Shown: positions 21,101 to 31,423, numbered from the stretch's first letter. The stretch: 64,000 nt of DNA from Dendrobium chrysotoxum (GCA_019925795.1 CM034303.1:55599931-55663930); one strand, 5' to 3'. Numbers and translations: made by a program. The notes: generated by a model from the sequence alone, not told the origin.

Positions 21101-21934
21101 TTTTCCTCCGCGGTAGGTACCTGACGAAGTTTGGTTTTGTCGATTGTTATAGGATGAACGACCACGATTCTGATTGTTTCTTCAGCAACCACGTCCATGG
21201 GAGGTAGTAAGTGCCATAGAGTTTCCATACAGTTGGAGAAATTGAAGTTCTTTATTAGTTTCGTGCACAAGGTTGAGCTCTTCGCTGCATAGAAGAGTGT
21301 ATAAATCGTCCAAACTTAATGGTTGAAGGTTTGTTCTATTTGCTAGTCTGAAAGCTTGATATGTAGGAGGAAGACCATTTAGTGTGTAGTGAATCACATC
21401 TTCAACATCTAGTGCTGATCCGGCGGCTGCTAGCGAATCGACTTTAGCTTTCACTTCAAGAAGATACTGTGTCATAGACTTATCTTTCATTGACAGATAA
21501 AGTAATTCTTTTTTGATTTGTATGATTGTTGATCGTGTGCTGGATTGAAGCCGGCGATCAAGTGTTTTCTAGATGTCAGTACAGTGTTCCACTGTAAGAA
21601 CGTAAGGAATGATTGTAGAAGATATAACTGAGTATAGTGCCGCAGCTAGGTTTTGATCCAGCAAATTCCAGTTTATGTATTCTGGATTTGGTATAAGTTG
21701 GCCGGAGTCGGTGTTAATGGATCGCAATGGGCAGGTGCTGGATCCGTCCAGAAATCCTTCGAATCCATTTGCGCGAAATAGTTTGAGGACTTGTGTTCGC
21801 CATACTGGATAGTCGTCAGCTGTGAGAGGTTGAGAGATGACGTTGCTCATCAAAAATTTTAGCAACAAGGGAATTTGCAGAGGATCGGCGGAGTCTGAGT
21901 GACTGATTGCGTCGGACTGATTTGTGGAAGACAT
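18148..21934 (-). pseudogene. Broken copia gag-pol
   Basis: From 21,934 downward: gag N-terminus (MSSTNQSDAISHS), gag core (21,490-21,182), and a zinc knuckle plus protease area (21,270-20,872) where the catalytic motif reads YSGA instead of DSGA, near 20,940. Next come integrase (20,776-20,117), linker (19,673-19,227), RT with YVDDILL (18,950-18,571) and RNase H with YVDSDWAS (18,366-18,148). Several frame changes and stops separate the parts. The integrase core has extra residues inside the FIDD...FSKY block (about 20,250-20,300). The element cannot act on its own. Confidence 0.9.
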
Positions 21935-22001
21935 TTCTTTAGATTTGTGGTAAGAAGAGTTAAAGATTCTGAGAAAGAAAAAAAAATCAAGGAGGAGTGA
22001 T

Positions 22002-22021
22002 GGATCAGAGCTCTGATACCA
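22002..22021 (-). promoter_or_regulatory. Primer-binding site of the older copia
   Basis: The minus strand reads TGGTATCAGAGC next to the LTR (initiator tRNA-Met type). Confidence 0.88.
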
Positions 22022-22227
22022 TGTAGAATACTAGAAAACAAATAGAACAGGAAAACAGGGAAAGTATCTTGACAGCAACTTTCTTGACTTTCATTCATTG
22101 ATATGATCACTTCTTTATAGTGATTTGTTACAAGAGTTAGTTATAAGTATGTGGTTTAGAAGCTGCCACGTAGCAAGAAAGTTAGTTACATGTATGTGGT
22201 TGTGACTCTGACAAGTTCCTGCTTACA
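22022..22227 (-). repeat. 5' LTR of the older copia
   Basis: 206 bp with intact TG...CA ends (TGTAGAATAC ... CTGCTTACA), followed by the GTGAG duplication. Confidence 0.9.
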
Positions 22228-22232
22228 GTGAG

Positions 22233-22275
22233 CTCGTTAACGCGTTGAACTTGAGCCGGCTCAGCTCACTTACAA
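22233..22275. mobile_element. Right part of the hAT-like element split by copia
   Basis: It continues 17,480-17,566: CTCGTTAACGCG, GAGCCGGCTCAGCTCAC, then the terminus ACAACCCTA. Confidence 0.45.
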
Positions 22276-22785
22276 CCCTACACCCATTCATATGGATATG
22301 AGACATCCTTTACCATTCTCTTGTATTATTTCACCATTCTATTTGATATCCATTATTACAAGAATACATAGGTTCTTCTCTTAGGAAAGTTGAAAACTCG
22401 AATAAAAGATCAAGTTATGATTCTGCTTTCATTATATCTTGATAGTTTCATATAAAAAATTTCTTCATTGAAGTATTGGATCTATTTTCTTATTACAATA
22501 CTATATTAATATAAAATTATAAAATCTTATTATTTCTCCATCAAAAGGCTGAGCCTTCTCGTGTCCTTAGTCTATCCTGATCCTCAGTGGAATTAAGTGA
22601 ACTGTACTCAATGAATAGCGACACCACTAGCCTGCTATACAATTCATCAACATCGTCGAGTGCCTGCTGTATTTAACTTGCATTTTTCCCATGCCAATCG
22701 GCGAAGGGGTGTGTAATACTTCTGGTCCATCTGATCTAATCAACATGTTTAAAATCAATGCATTTCTCCATTAGATGACTCATAT
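22276..22785. other. Spacer holding the start of the unit 3 upstream region
   Basis: 22,405-22,532 aligns with 4,910-5,030 and 9,280-9,400 (GATCAAG, CATTATATCTT, TTTCATATAAAAAATTT, AATACTAT). The rest (22,533-22,785) was not recognised. Confidence 0.65.
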
Positions 22786-23142
22786 CAATTCTCTTGATCA
22801 TAGAGCGTTCATAAAGCATTTAAATTCCTTATTGATATCATAATTAAGTGATCTTAGGCTCGTTGGATTCGTCTCGTCGAGCCGCACGATTCAACTTTAA
22901 GCATGCTATATTTGGAAACTATTTGGTCATCCAATTAACGCTTTGAATATTCTAAATGTGCTTCAAACCCTTGATTTGACCCCATTTTGGGCTCAAATTG
23001 ATGGTCTCATTGAAACTTTCATTTTGACTATAAATTTATTGAAATTAGAGTTCGGATGATCCTGAATGTAATTTTGCAAGTTGCCAATTTGAATTTGCCT
23101 CAAGATTTCTGCTCAATCAAAACGATTTTTGATGATGTATTA
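22786..23142 (-). repeat. Truncated LTR, family 1
   Basis: It matches the TATA-distal part of the family 1 LTR in minus orientation: GATCTTAGGCTCGTTGGATT, then GTCGAGCCGC, ending in the degraded terminus TGATGATGTATTA. Only the outer third or so remains. Confidence 0.8.
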
Positions 23143-23963
23143 AAGCTAATGTTAAATTTCTTATAATTAATAAAACTGAATGCATAATAATTATCCATCG
23201 ACTGAAAAATATATTAAAAAATTAAATAAAAATTTGTCCCTTTATAAACGTGATATGAATTTACATTATATCTCTAAATGTAAGAATGTAAAAAATTTTG
23301 AGTTTTTTTTTAATAAGTAGAAATAAATTAAAATTTTCAAATAAATAAAGACAAATCTTTGTTTAGTAATATATATTTTTAATAATTAACAACTCGGCTA
23401 CTAAGATCAACAGAAAATGAAAATAAATATAATTATACCAAAAATAAAACATGTGTATATTAAAAAAAAAACAACTTAAATATGGGAAAAACTCGGCTTC
23501 TTATTCCCCTCTAATTTTATTATTATTCCCTATATTACACATGAAATTTTTTTATTTTAAATCTATAAATTTTGCTGAAAAAATAAGCGGAATGTGAGAT
23601 CAGGCGGGAAGATGAGGAGCACCGGTGAATGATTGAGTGGAATATATGCGGGGCACGCGAAAGCCTTACGAGGGAGAGATTATTATATGTGGAGTTCGGA
23701 TACATCATGTCACTCAATGCATTGTGTATTGGATGACGTGGCACGTCTAAATTGACCTATGAATACGTTCCGACACTGCACATAATAATTTTTCCTTTCA
23801 AAGAAACCAGAAAATAGTTTTCCGATCATTTTCTCTAAAACCGTATTTTTATTTCAAGCTTTCATATATTACATAACTTCATTTTATGCATCCGTATCAT
23901 TTTAAATTAATATTAAACGTAATTTTTCAGATGAAATAAAATTTAAACCTTGTCTTCAATTTT
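23143..23963. other. AT-rich DNA, no gene recognised
   Basis: Inserted between two halves of the unit 3 upstream region. Nothing coding is seen. The short open frame at 23,535-23,744 has no recognisable similarity. Confidence 0.5.
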
Positions 23964-24082
23964 GATTTCGTTTGGGACGACTTTTTTGCTGCATTTTGAA
24001 ATGGCTTTTTAATAAAAAAATTAAAACTTTTATACTAAAAAATTAGTTTAAAAAACAGTAAAAAGGTCGTCTAAACGAAACC
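23964..24082. mobile_element. Tourist-like MITE, 119 bp
   Basis: Ends GATTTCGTTTGGGACGAC and GGTCGTCTAAACGAAACC, with TTT on both sides (possibly an altered TTA duplication). Same family as 16,823 and 30,609. Confidence 0.75.
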
Positions 24083-24097
24083 TTTGCCGACTATTTA

Positions 24098-24480
24098 TTT
24101 TAATATTAATGCCAAGGCAATCCCAGCCGCAGCTCCAACCTGTCAAGGCGGATCCGACGGGCGTCCGCCCAGCTTTCACAGATCTCCCATGCATAAAGCA
24201 CGTGACTACCATTGCTTTAAACACCTGGCCTTTTGTTATGGGTTATAATTGCTGTGCGCTGTTCATCGCAAAAAAACCCTCACAATCCCGCCATCCGGTA
24301 CACAGTCCCTCTCGAGCTACCGTTCAACGCAAGACACCTAATTTTTTTTGGAGACACATAGAATAATTAATTACTATAATATTAATAATTTAAAAAAAAT
24401 AAAAAAATTATCATTTAATTCTTAAGAAATAAATTGGAACAATTCTTCCATTCATATCATCTTTTTCATGATATTAAATA
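24098..24480 (+). repeat. Unit 3 upstream region of the P450 array
   Basis: It matches units 1 and 2: CCCAGCCGCAGCTCCAACC, GCGTCCGCCCAGCTTTCAC, CTACCGTTCAACGCAAG, then AATTAATTACTATAATATTA. It is cut by the solo LTR at 24,486. Confidence 0.85.
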
Positions 24481-24485
24481 AATAT

Positions 24486-25508
24486 TGATATATCAGCAAA
24501 AAATTATCTTGATCGAGCACGAATCTTGAGGCAAAAGCTAGTTGAAAGATTCAAAAATTAAATCCGGGATCATTTGAACTCCGATTCCAGCAAACTTACA
24601 ATCGAACTGAACGTCTCGGAAATAAGAACACAACAACACCAAATTCAACTCGATCTGAGCTCAAATGGGTCCAAAGCAAAGACCCGAAGCCAATTTGGAA
24701 GGTTCATTCCATAATTTGGATTACCAAACGGTTTCCAAACAGTACATGCTTATAGTCGAATCGAGCGGCTCGACGAGACGAATCCAACGAGCCTAATATC
24801 GTCAAATTCCGATATCATTAAGACCTTCAAATATCTGATAAATGGTCCATGATCAAAGGATTCAATATCAGCCGTCCATTTGAACCACTCCATATTTGCC
24901 CCTGATCTCTCATCTATTTACGTCTCATACCATCCACAAAAAACTATAAATAGCCCCTCATTTCTCTTAAGAGGGGACCCAAGCCAAAAGCAAGAGAAGA
25001 AGAAGAAGAAGAAGAAAGGAATAGGAGGGAAGAAACTCCTCCTCGACCACCGCCAGAATTCTGCCCTACGCCCGAATCAGGCCGGAATTTTGCCCGACGC
25101 CAAAATTCTGTTGCCCGACGCCCGAGTGACGCCGGATATCTTCCCAAGTAAAATCATAATTATGTTCGACGCCGGAATTCTATCCGACATCCGAAGGACG
25201 CCAATATTCCGCCCGATCTCTGAGTAACACATGAACACTGCCTGATATTGTAACTGTCTAATCCTAAAAAGATTCATTGTAATCTAATCGTCCTAAATTT
25301 TAAGGACGATTCAGCCTCTTGTATTCCAAGAAAACACTAGTGGAACTCTTTCAACTGGGCGCGACCCCGTGGTTTTTTTCCCTTTACAGGATTTTCCACG
25401 TACAAATACTGATGTTCTTTTATTTTCTATTTGTGTGTCGAATATCCGTTCAATGCTAAGACGAAAATTTTCTAAATTCTATCGTCGCGTATATTCGAGT
25501 CCGCAATA
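24486..25508 (+). repeat. Solo LTR, family 1, in the promoter of P450 copy 2
   Basis: It begins TGATATATCAGC and ends GAGTCCGCAATA, flanked by the perfect duplication AATAT (24,481-24,485 and 25,509-25,513). It points toward the P450 at 25,881. It holds a TATA-like box TATAAATAG (24,945-24,953) and a GC-rich minisatellite (about 25,030-25,210, GCCCGACGCC units). It could supply an extra promoter to the gene, but that is inference. Confidence 0.92.
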
Positions 25509-25513
25509 AATAT

Positions 25514-25842
25514 AAATAAAAAATAATTAAAAATAAAAAAGGTTGAAAATTGGTTAAATAAAAAAATTAATTTATACGTAAACCATCTCGGAACCAACCA
25601 TCAAACTTACCTCGTAATTAAACAACAAATAAGCTTATTTAAATGAATTAAATTTATAGATACAAAAATTTAAAAGTAATTATATTTAAGAGCTTTTGAG
25701 GTGAGAGCTCATGAAATGCACCAATCTTGATGTAAATTAAGGGCTGTTAAACCATTCTAATCGTTAATCAATTTTTTATTTCGGCAAAAAAGAGCGATGA
25801 AAGATGAAGTAGGTTTAAGAACAAGTGAACGGAAATTCTCTT
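25514..25842 (+). promoter_or_regulatory. Proximal promoter area of P450 copy 2
   Basis: It matches the 150-200 bp before copy 1 (TTTAAGAGCTTTTGAGGTGA, TCATGAAATGCACCAATC, CCATTCTAATCGTTAAT). No specific transcription-factor site was assigned. Confidence 0.6.
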
Positions 25843-25849
25843 TATATAG
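25843..25849 (+). promoter_or_regulatory. TATA box of P450 copy 2
   Basis: TATATAG within CTCTTTATATAGC, 32 bp before the start codon, matching copy 1 in sequence and spacing. Confidence 0.65.
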
Positions 25850-25880
25850 CATACGTTCTGAGAACCGAGCAAAGAATCAA

Positions 25881-28389
25881 ATGGCCTTCCTGATCCTCGT
25901 TTTCCTCTTCGTCACTTTCATCCTCACCTCTGTCCACCTCCTCTCCGGCAATCACAGGCGGCGGGTGCACCGCCGTCTGCCGCCGGGACCGAAAGGTTGG
26001 CCGATCGTCGGGAACCTTCCGCAACTCGGCCCCAAACCTCACCAGACCCTACACGCCCTTTCGAAAACATTCGGCCCGATTCTCAGCCTCCGTTTCGGCT
26101 CCGTCGACGTAGTCGTCGCCTCCTCCGCCGCCGCCGCTTCTCAATTTCTCCGCACACACGACGCAAATTTCAGCAACCGGCCGCCCAACTCCGGCGCTGA
26201 GCACGTCGCATACAACTACCAGGATCTCGTATTCGCACCGTATGGTGCGCGGTGGCGCATGCTGAGGCGTCTATGCGCCTTGCATCTATTTTCCGCGAAA
26301 GCGATGGAAGATTTTCGGGACGTGCGGGGAGGGGAGGTGCAGCAGCTCGTGTGGGAGTTAGCGAAGAAGGCGGGCGAGGCGGTAGATGTTGGTGGGGAGG
26401 TGAACGCCTGTGCGACCAATGCGCTGACACGTGCGACGGTGGGGCGGCGGGTGTTTGGGGGAAAGGATGAAAGGGAAGGTGCGGAGGAGTTTAAGGAGAT
26501 GGTGGTGGAGCTCATGAAGCTCGCCGGGGTTTTTAATATAGGGGATTTTGTCCCCGGCTTGGCATGGCTTGATTTACAGGTAACTCTTCAACCAGCTCTG
26601 GCTCAGTTCAACGAGTCAAATTTATGTCTCCTCCATAGAAAATATAATATAAGATACACTTAAACTTTATTAAAATTTAAGAGTTTACACAATGAATTAC
26701 AGGGAGTGGTGAAGAAGATGAAGAAGTTGCATAGAAGATTTGATGAATTCTTTGAAGGAATAATTGCTGAGCATAGAGAAGCAGAAGAGAAAGCTGATTC
26801 TGATGGAAAACGCAGCGATATGCTCAGTATACTCATTGGACTAAAAGAGGAAGCTGCTGGAGAAGGAATCAAGCTCACAGATACAGACATCAAGGCTCTC
26901 CTACTGGTAATATATATATATATATATATAACTTTTTGTTTTTGGTTTTTTTCTTCCTATATGCTACTCATGCTTTCTACTGGCCTCCATGGAATACAGG
27001 TCTCCTATGTTTCTACTTCTTAGGCTTTCTTTGGGAAGAGATTATTACTCGCGTAGTCCAGATCAGAGTTGCGTCTTGATATGTGAGTGTACAGTGCAGT
27101 GTACACAACAATTGTACTTTTACTGTGTACACTCACAGAATCCAAAAAATTCTCTCGTTCGGATTTCATACGTAATAACCGTTCAGACATATGAGTGTAC
27201 ACTCACAATCCGGACGGTTCTTCTCGTCCCTCATTTGAGACAGTTTTAATTTCTTTTTAGTCACTATTTTTATTGTCTTCAAAAAAATTTTATACTAAAA
27301 AGTTACTTAATACAACAACTTTAAAAATTTATTTTTTACGACTAATTTACGAAGTAGCAAAACAGCTGTACCAAATAAAATCTTATAAATCTGATTATAT
27401 TTCTATGTTAGAGAATGATAATTTTATTTTCGTTTAAGAAATATATTAAGCTAAATAGATTGATAATGGAAGCTCTTTCTATTTGTTTCTTTGAAAATTT
27501 TATTAAGAAATCTAAATTAAATCTTGGGATTGATTCCTCCTACATTAAATAATTCATGCTTTAATATTAGAAATTTCCCCAAAAATAAATTACAATTTTG
27601 GTCTTTGGCTACCTTTATTTATCTGCTATATTTTACATTCGTAGCAGCTCTGCGTGTTTCTTAATTGTGTGACAAAATATTCTTCATTTCTACTTACTCT
27701 AATGTATTGCTTCATGTTTTATTGGTTTATTTATGTAGAATCTTTTTACAGCCGGAACTGACACGACGTCGAGCACAGTAGAATGGGCTTTGGCCGAGCT
27801 AATCCGTCACCCAAATCTCCTAAAGCAAGCCCAAATTGAGCTCGACTCGGTTGTCGGATCCGATCGGCTCGTCTCTGAGTCCGATCTCCCCAGCCTTCCC
27901 TTCCTCCAAGCCATTGTCAAAGAGACCTTCCGCCTCCATCCCTCAACCCCACTCTCCCTTCCGCGCATTGCTTCCAAGGATTGCGAGATCGATGGCTACT
28001 TCATTCCTGAAGGTTCCACTCTCTTGGTTAATGTCTGGTCCATTGCACGGGACCCATCCGTGTGGTCCGACGAGCCATTAGCTTTTCGACCTGAGCGTTT
28101 TCTTATGGGCGGTCTTCATGAGGTAGTCGATCTCAAAGGGAATGATTTTGAGCTCATTCCGTTTGGTGCTGGGCGGAGAATTTGTGCAGGATTGAGTTTG
28201 GGTTTGAGAATGGTTCAATTCATGACAGCGACGTTGATTCATGCCTTCGATTGGGGTTTGGTCGACGGACAAATGGTTGAGAAGCTCGATATGGAAGAGG
28301 CGTATGGGCTCACTCTTCGTAGAGCTGTGCCGCTAGTCGCTAAGCCGATGACCAGGCTTGCCCGAAAGACATATCCTAAAGATGCTTAG
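25881..28389 (+). CDS. CYP75B: Cytochrome P450, flavonoid 3'-hydroxylase-like (CYP75B type), copy 2
   Basis: Exons 25,881-26,579, 26,703-26,906 and 27,739-28,389 join in phase 0 to 517 codons, with GT-AG introns of 123 and 832 bp. The frame is open upstream to 25,797, but homology with copy 1 and the TATA position put the start at 25,881 (MAFLILVFLF). Features: N-terminal anchor, PPGPKGWP hinge, AGTDTTS I-helix, KETFR, FRPERF and PFGAGRRICAG with haem Cys450. This haem loop is the canonical form, whereas copy 1 has ICVG. The protein is very similar to copy 1 with scattered substitutions, many in residues 135-205. Expected role: B-ring 3'-hydroxylation of flavonoids at the ER, inferred from family. 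Intron 2 carries a 360-bp MITE absent from copy 1. The gene shows no internal stop or broken splice site. Confidence 0.93.
27023..27382. mobile_element. Tourist-like MITE (long form, 360 bp) in intron 2 of P450 copy 2
   Basis: Ends GGCTTTCTTTGGGAAG and GCTGTACCAAATAAAATC are flanked by TTA on both sides (27,020-27,022 and 27,383-27,385). Its interior differs from the 110-130 bp members and contains an imperfect palindrome (GTGAGTGTACAGT and ACTGTGTACACTCAC). It explains about half of the size difference between the two genes' second introns. Confidence 0.75.
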
Positions 28390-28392
28390 TAA

Positions 28393-28525
28393 GGTTTCGT
28401 TTGGCGTAGCTTTCTTACTGTTTTTTAAAGTAATTTTTAGTACAAAAATTTATAGTTAAAATTATAAATTTTTGAACTTAAAAATTGATTTAAAAAACAG
28501 TAAGAAAGTCATCTCAAACAAAACT
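28393..28525. mobile_element. Tourist-like MITE just after the P450 copy 2 stop
   Basis: 133 bp with ends GGTTTCGTTTGG and CTCAAACAAAACT between two TAA triplets. It starts 3 bp after the stop codon, so it forms the beginning of the 3' UTR. It is the paralogue of the MITE at 16,823, and about 70 bp between stop and MITE are missing here. Confidence 0.8.
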
Positions 28526-28783
28526 TAAGATTATTATTATTATTATTTTACTTGAAATAAGTTTTAAAAAAGTTTTAAGGGACTGATATGGGTATTGTTA
28601 TTAAATGTAAGATGTATTTCATAAATGAACCTACTTAAAGAAATTTAGTCCTTGAAATGATGTGATAAGTGTTGAGTGATGTGCATTTTGCTATTGGTGC
28701 ATAGTCATGTACAACATCATCATTTAATTGTTTGATTAGGATGTTAAATGCTTTTGCTTTTAGAAATTGAGTTGTGATTAGGG
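28526..28783. other. Downstream flank of P450 copy 2
   Basis: 28,529-28,650 matches the flank of copy 1 (GTTTTAAAAAAGTTTT, GATATGGGTATTGTTAT, GTATTTCATAAAT). Beyond this the similarity ends, marking the approximate limit of the duplication. Confidence 0.65.
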
Positions 28784-29240
28784 TTGTTACCGAGTCAAGC
28801 ATATTCTCTAGCTAGCTAGTTCGTGCTCGAAGCAGATTCTCTAGCTAGCTAGTTCGTGCTCGATTTGATAAATAGCTCATGAGCTGAGCTCAATGAGTCA
28901 ACGAGCAAAACTTCAGTCAACCGTGACTTGTTAGCTTGTAAGCTGACTCGTTTACAAAATGATAAAAAAAATATACTTACAATATATTATAATTCAATAG
29001 TTTAAAAATAAAATTATTAAAATTTTTATAAAATTATATCTCAAATTTTTATATCTAATAATTTTTAATTATTTTTAGGCTCTTTGTTTGTTATTTTATC
29101 ACAATAAATGTTTGAATTATAATAATATTTTCCTTTTATAATAAATGAGCAAGTTGTGACTTGAACTTAGAATTGCGCTTGAGCAGAGGCTCGAACTCAA
29201 TTAATTAATTTGCTCATACTTGCCATTGAGACCAAACTCA
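28784..29240. mobile_element. hAT-like non-autonomous element, fragment
   Basis: It starts near TTAGGGTTGTTACCGAGTC and has GAGCTGAGCTCAATGAGTC and similar palindromes, then an AT-rich centre and GAGCAGAGGCTCGAACTC at the far end. The style matches the elements at 17,480 and 43,460, but a matching right terminus was not found. Confidence 0.45.
28798..28863. repeat. 33-bp tandem duplication
   Basis: Two adjacent copies containing CTAGCTAGCTAGTTCGTGCT differ at one base (AGCATATTCT versus AGCAGATTCT). Confidence 0.9.
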
Positions 29241-30149
29241 AACACATAAAATAAAACAAATAATATAAATAAAATGACCATAAATGTGATTATTTTTGTT
29301 TTAATGTAGGATTCAATTGTCATATTAATATATAAAATTCTGAATAATTTTTAGATTTAATAAACCTAAAATATGAGTAAAAATAAAAATAAAATAAAAA
29401 TAAAAATTATCCCATTAGTTTTCTAGCTCGATCACAACACATTTAGTTCAACTTGCGATCATACTCATATTAAAAAAAAAAGATATTATAATTGCATATT
29501 AAATAAATATAAATGATAAATATTTTTTTAATAACAAATAATTAATTGATTTGTTAAAAATATTCTACTTTTTTCCCACATTAAAAATTTCCTATAATCT
29601 TTGACGTTTTGCCATTCTAATGTTCTGTATTGTATAGTAACTTCTCATGCAATGTCCCAACAAATATGGGCATTTGGCCCTTTGGTTTAGCTCCAATGAA
29701 AATAGTATTGGAATCATAAATTTAAATTATATATTTTATATTTGAGAAAAGATCACTAAATAAGTCTCCAAATTTTGTGATTTAATCATTTAACTCTTTA
29801 AATAAAGATCAAATTATTCATTCCATAAAATCATTTAGATTTGTTTTAAATAATAAAAAATTATTTTCATTATTTGTAAGAGTTAGGAGACTATTTTAAT
29901 CATTTTTTATTTTTTTATATTTTAAGATTTATTTTTAATTATTGGTAAAAAAATATTACTCTTTATTTTTGGATAATATGTCTGAAAATTTTCTTGATTT
30001 TGGCTCACATTTTACTTAATTTTATCTGTTAGAATACTAATAATAATAATAAAATATTGATAATGTGAAAGGGACAAAAAGAAGTGAACCAACTCGGTGG
30101 CTGTATCGCTTATTCTGTGTAAAATTTTATTGCGCATTTAACTTGTTGG
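29241..30149. other. AT-rich intergenic DNA
   Basis: No gene, RNA or clear repeat recognised. Confidence 0.5.
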
Positions 30150-30307
30150 TACGCTTTGCGTGGGCTCTCTTTATTTTCTTTTAATTTTTTAAGAAAATAG
30201 CTTTCTAATATAAATTTTTTAAAAAATAGTAAAAAAAGAGTGGCTAAATAAAAACTATATTGTGATATGAAAAGTAGATAAATAAGAAAGCTATCACAAA
30301 TGAAGCC
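30150..30307. mobile_element. Degenerate Tourist-like MITE
   Basis: Left end ACGCTTTGCGTGGGC and right end AGCTATCACAAATGAAGCC are followed by TAA. The interior has the family's poly-A/poly-T character. Confidence 0.5.
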
Positions 30308-30433
30308 TAACTTTCTTCGACGATGAAGATGGATAGTGGTCAAAGATTGGCAGTTGAGATGTATTTGAAATTCAGATAAATCGAACGAGTTGTAAATACG
30401 TCGAAAATAAGTAATTTAAAGAATTCCAATTAC

Positions 30434-30539
30434 TTTCGTTTGGGCCGGCTTTCTGGTTGCTTTCAAAAGTAACTTTTAGTTAAAAAAATTAATGAAAATA
30501 ACGAAAAAGTAATGGTAAAAAACTGTCTCTAACCAAGCC
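30434..30539. mobile_element. Tourist-like MITE, about 106 bp
   Basis: Left end TTTCGTTTGGGCCGGCTTTC and right end CTGTCTCTAACCAAGCC are followed by TAA. The left triplet has decayed. Confidence 0.65.
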
Positions 30540-30608
30540 TAACTCCCATTTACTATTCCTTCAATTATGATGAAATTTTCAGAAAAAGATCAGAGATAAT
30601 CTAATTAA

Positions 30609-30728
30609 GGCTTCGTTTGGGAGGGCTTTTTTATTGCTTTTTAAAGTAGCTTTCTAATATAATAATTTTAATTTTTTTATCAGAAAGCTGTTTTAAGAAG
30701 CAGTAAAAAAGCCATCCCAAACGAAACC
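30609..30728. mobile_element. Tourist-like MITE, well preserved, 120 bp
   Basis: Ends GGCTTCGTTTGGGAGGGC and GCCATCCCAAACGAAACC lie between TAA triplets (30,606-30,608 and 30,729-30,731). The inverted repeats extend about 40 bp, so the transcript would fold into one long hairpin. This is the best copy for defining the family. Confidence 0.88.
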
Positions 30729-30731
30729 TAA

Positions 30732-31064
30732 GTGAAAGAAGCCGAATTAATTAAGGAGCAAATTAACTCACATATTCAGCTGAAATGAAAAGAGGAATAC
30801 GCGAAGTTGTTTGGTTTCGCGTCCTTCTAAATTTTTTACATATATAAGGGGGTACATAATATTTAAAATATAAATATTTTGTAAAACTAATATTTACGTT
30901 ATTTTTTGGACTACTAAATGCGGGTATTTATGCGTGTCATTCAAATTATTGAAATTTTGACAAAAATGAAAAATTACAGATTTGAATTTTGTTATGAAAT
31001 TTTATATTTAGGTGATAATTAAAAATAAAATAAAATAGGAGAATATTAATTATACAAATAGCTG
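30732..31064. other. AT-rich intergenic DNA
   Basis: Nothing recognised. Confidence 0.45.
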
Positions 31065-31423
31065 TGATACGTCACTAAAAATGAACATGATCGGCATAAA
31101 TCTCGAGGCAGATTTGGCTTAGAAAATATTTAAAATTAAATTCAGGGCTATTTAAATTTATAGTAGAACTAAACATCTCAATAATACAAAGTTAACAATA
31201 CTACAATTGGTCTAATCTGAGCCCAAATGGACCAAAATCAATGACCTAAAGTTTATTTGAAAATCTCAAGACATTAATTAGAGCATCAAATGATCTCCAA
31301 ATTTGACATGCTTATAGTGGAATCGAGCGGCTGGACATACTAATCCAGTGAGCCTAAAATTGTTTGATTCCAACATAATTAAGGCAACTAAATATTGAAC
31401 GAATGCTTCGTGTCAAGGGAAAT
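31065..31423 (+). repeat. Truncated LTR, family 1
   Basis: It starts TGATACGTCACTAAAAATGA and keeps family blocks such as GAGCCCAAATGGACC and ATCGAGCGGCTGGAC, then stops before the TATA region. It is the most diverged copy. Confidence 0.75.

Larger units (their letters stand above)
17572..22227 (-). mobile_element. Ty1/copia retrotransposon, complete in outline but mutated
   Basis: A 4,656-bp element with 206-bp LTRs (17,572-17,777 and 22,022-22,227), primer-binding site, polypurine tract (GCCCCCCACAA on plus at 17,778) and a perfect GTGAG target duplication (17,567-17,571 and 22,228-22,232). By eye the LTRs differ at about 16 of 206 positions, so it is far older than the copia at 9,761. It is related to that element in gag, integrase and RT. 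Confidence 0.93.

Noticed and set aside
25797..25880. A start codon 28 codons upstream for P450 copy 2
   Set aside because: The TATA box lies inside this stretch, copy 1 has no equivalent, and the added residues precede the membrane anchor without purpose.
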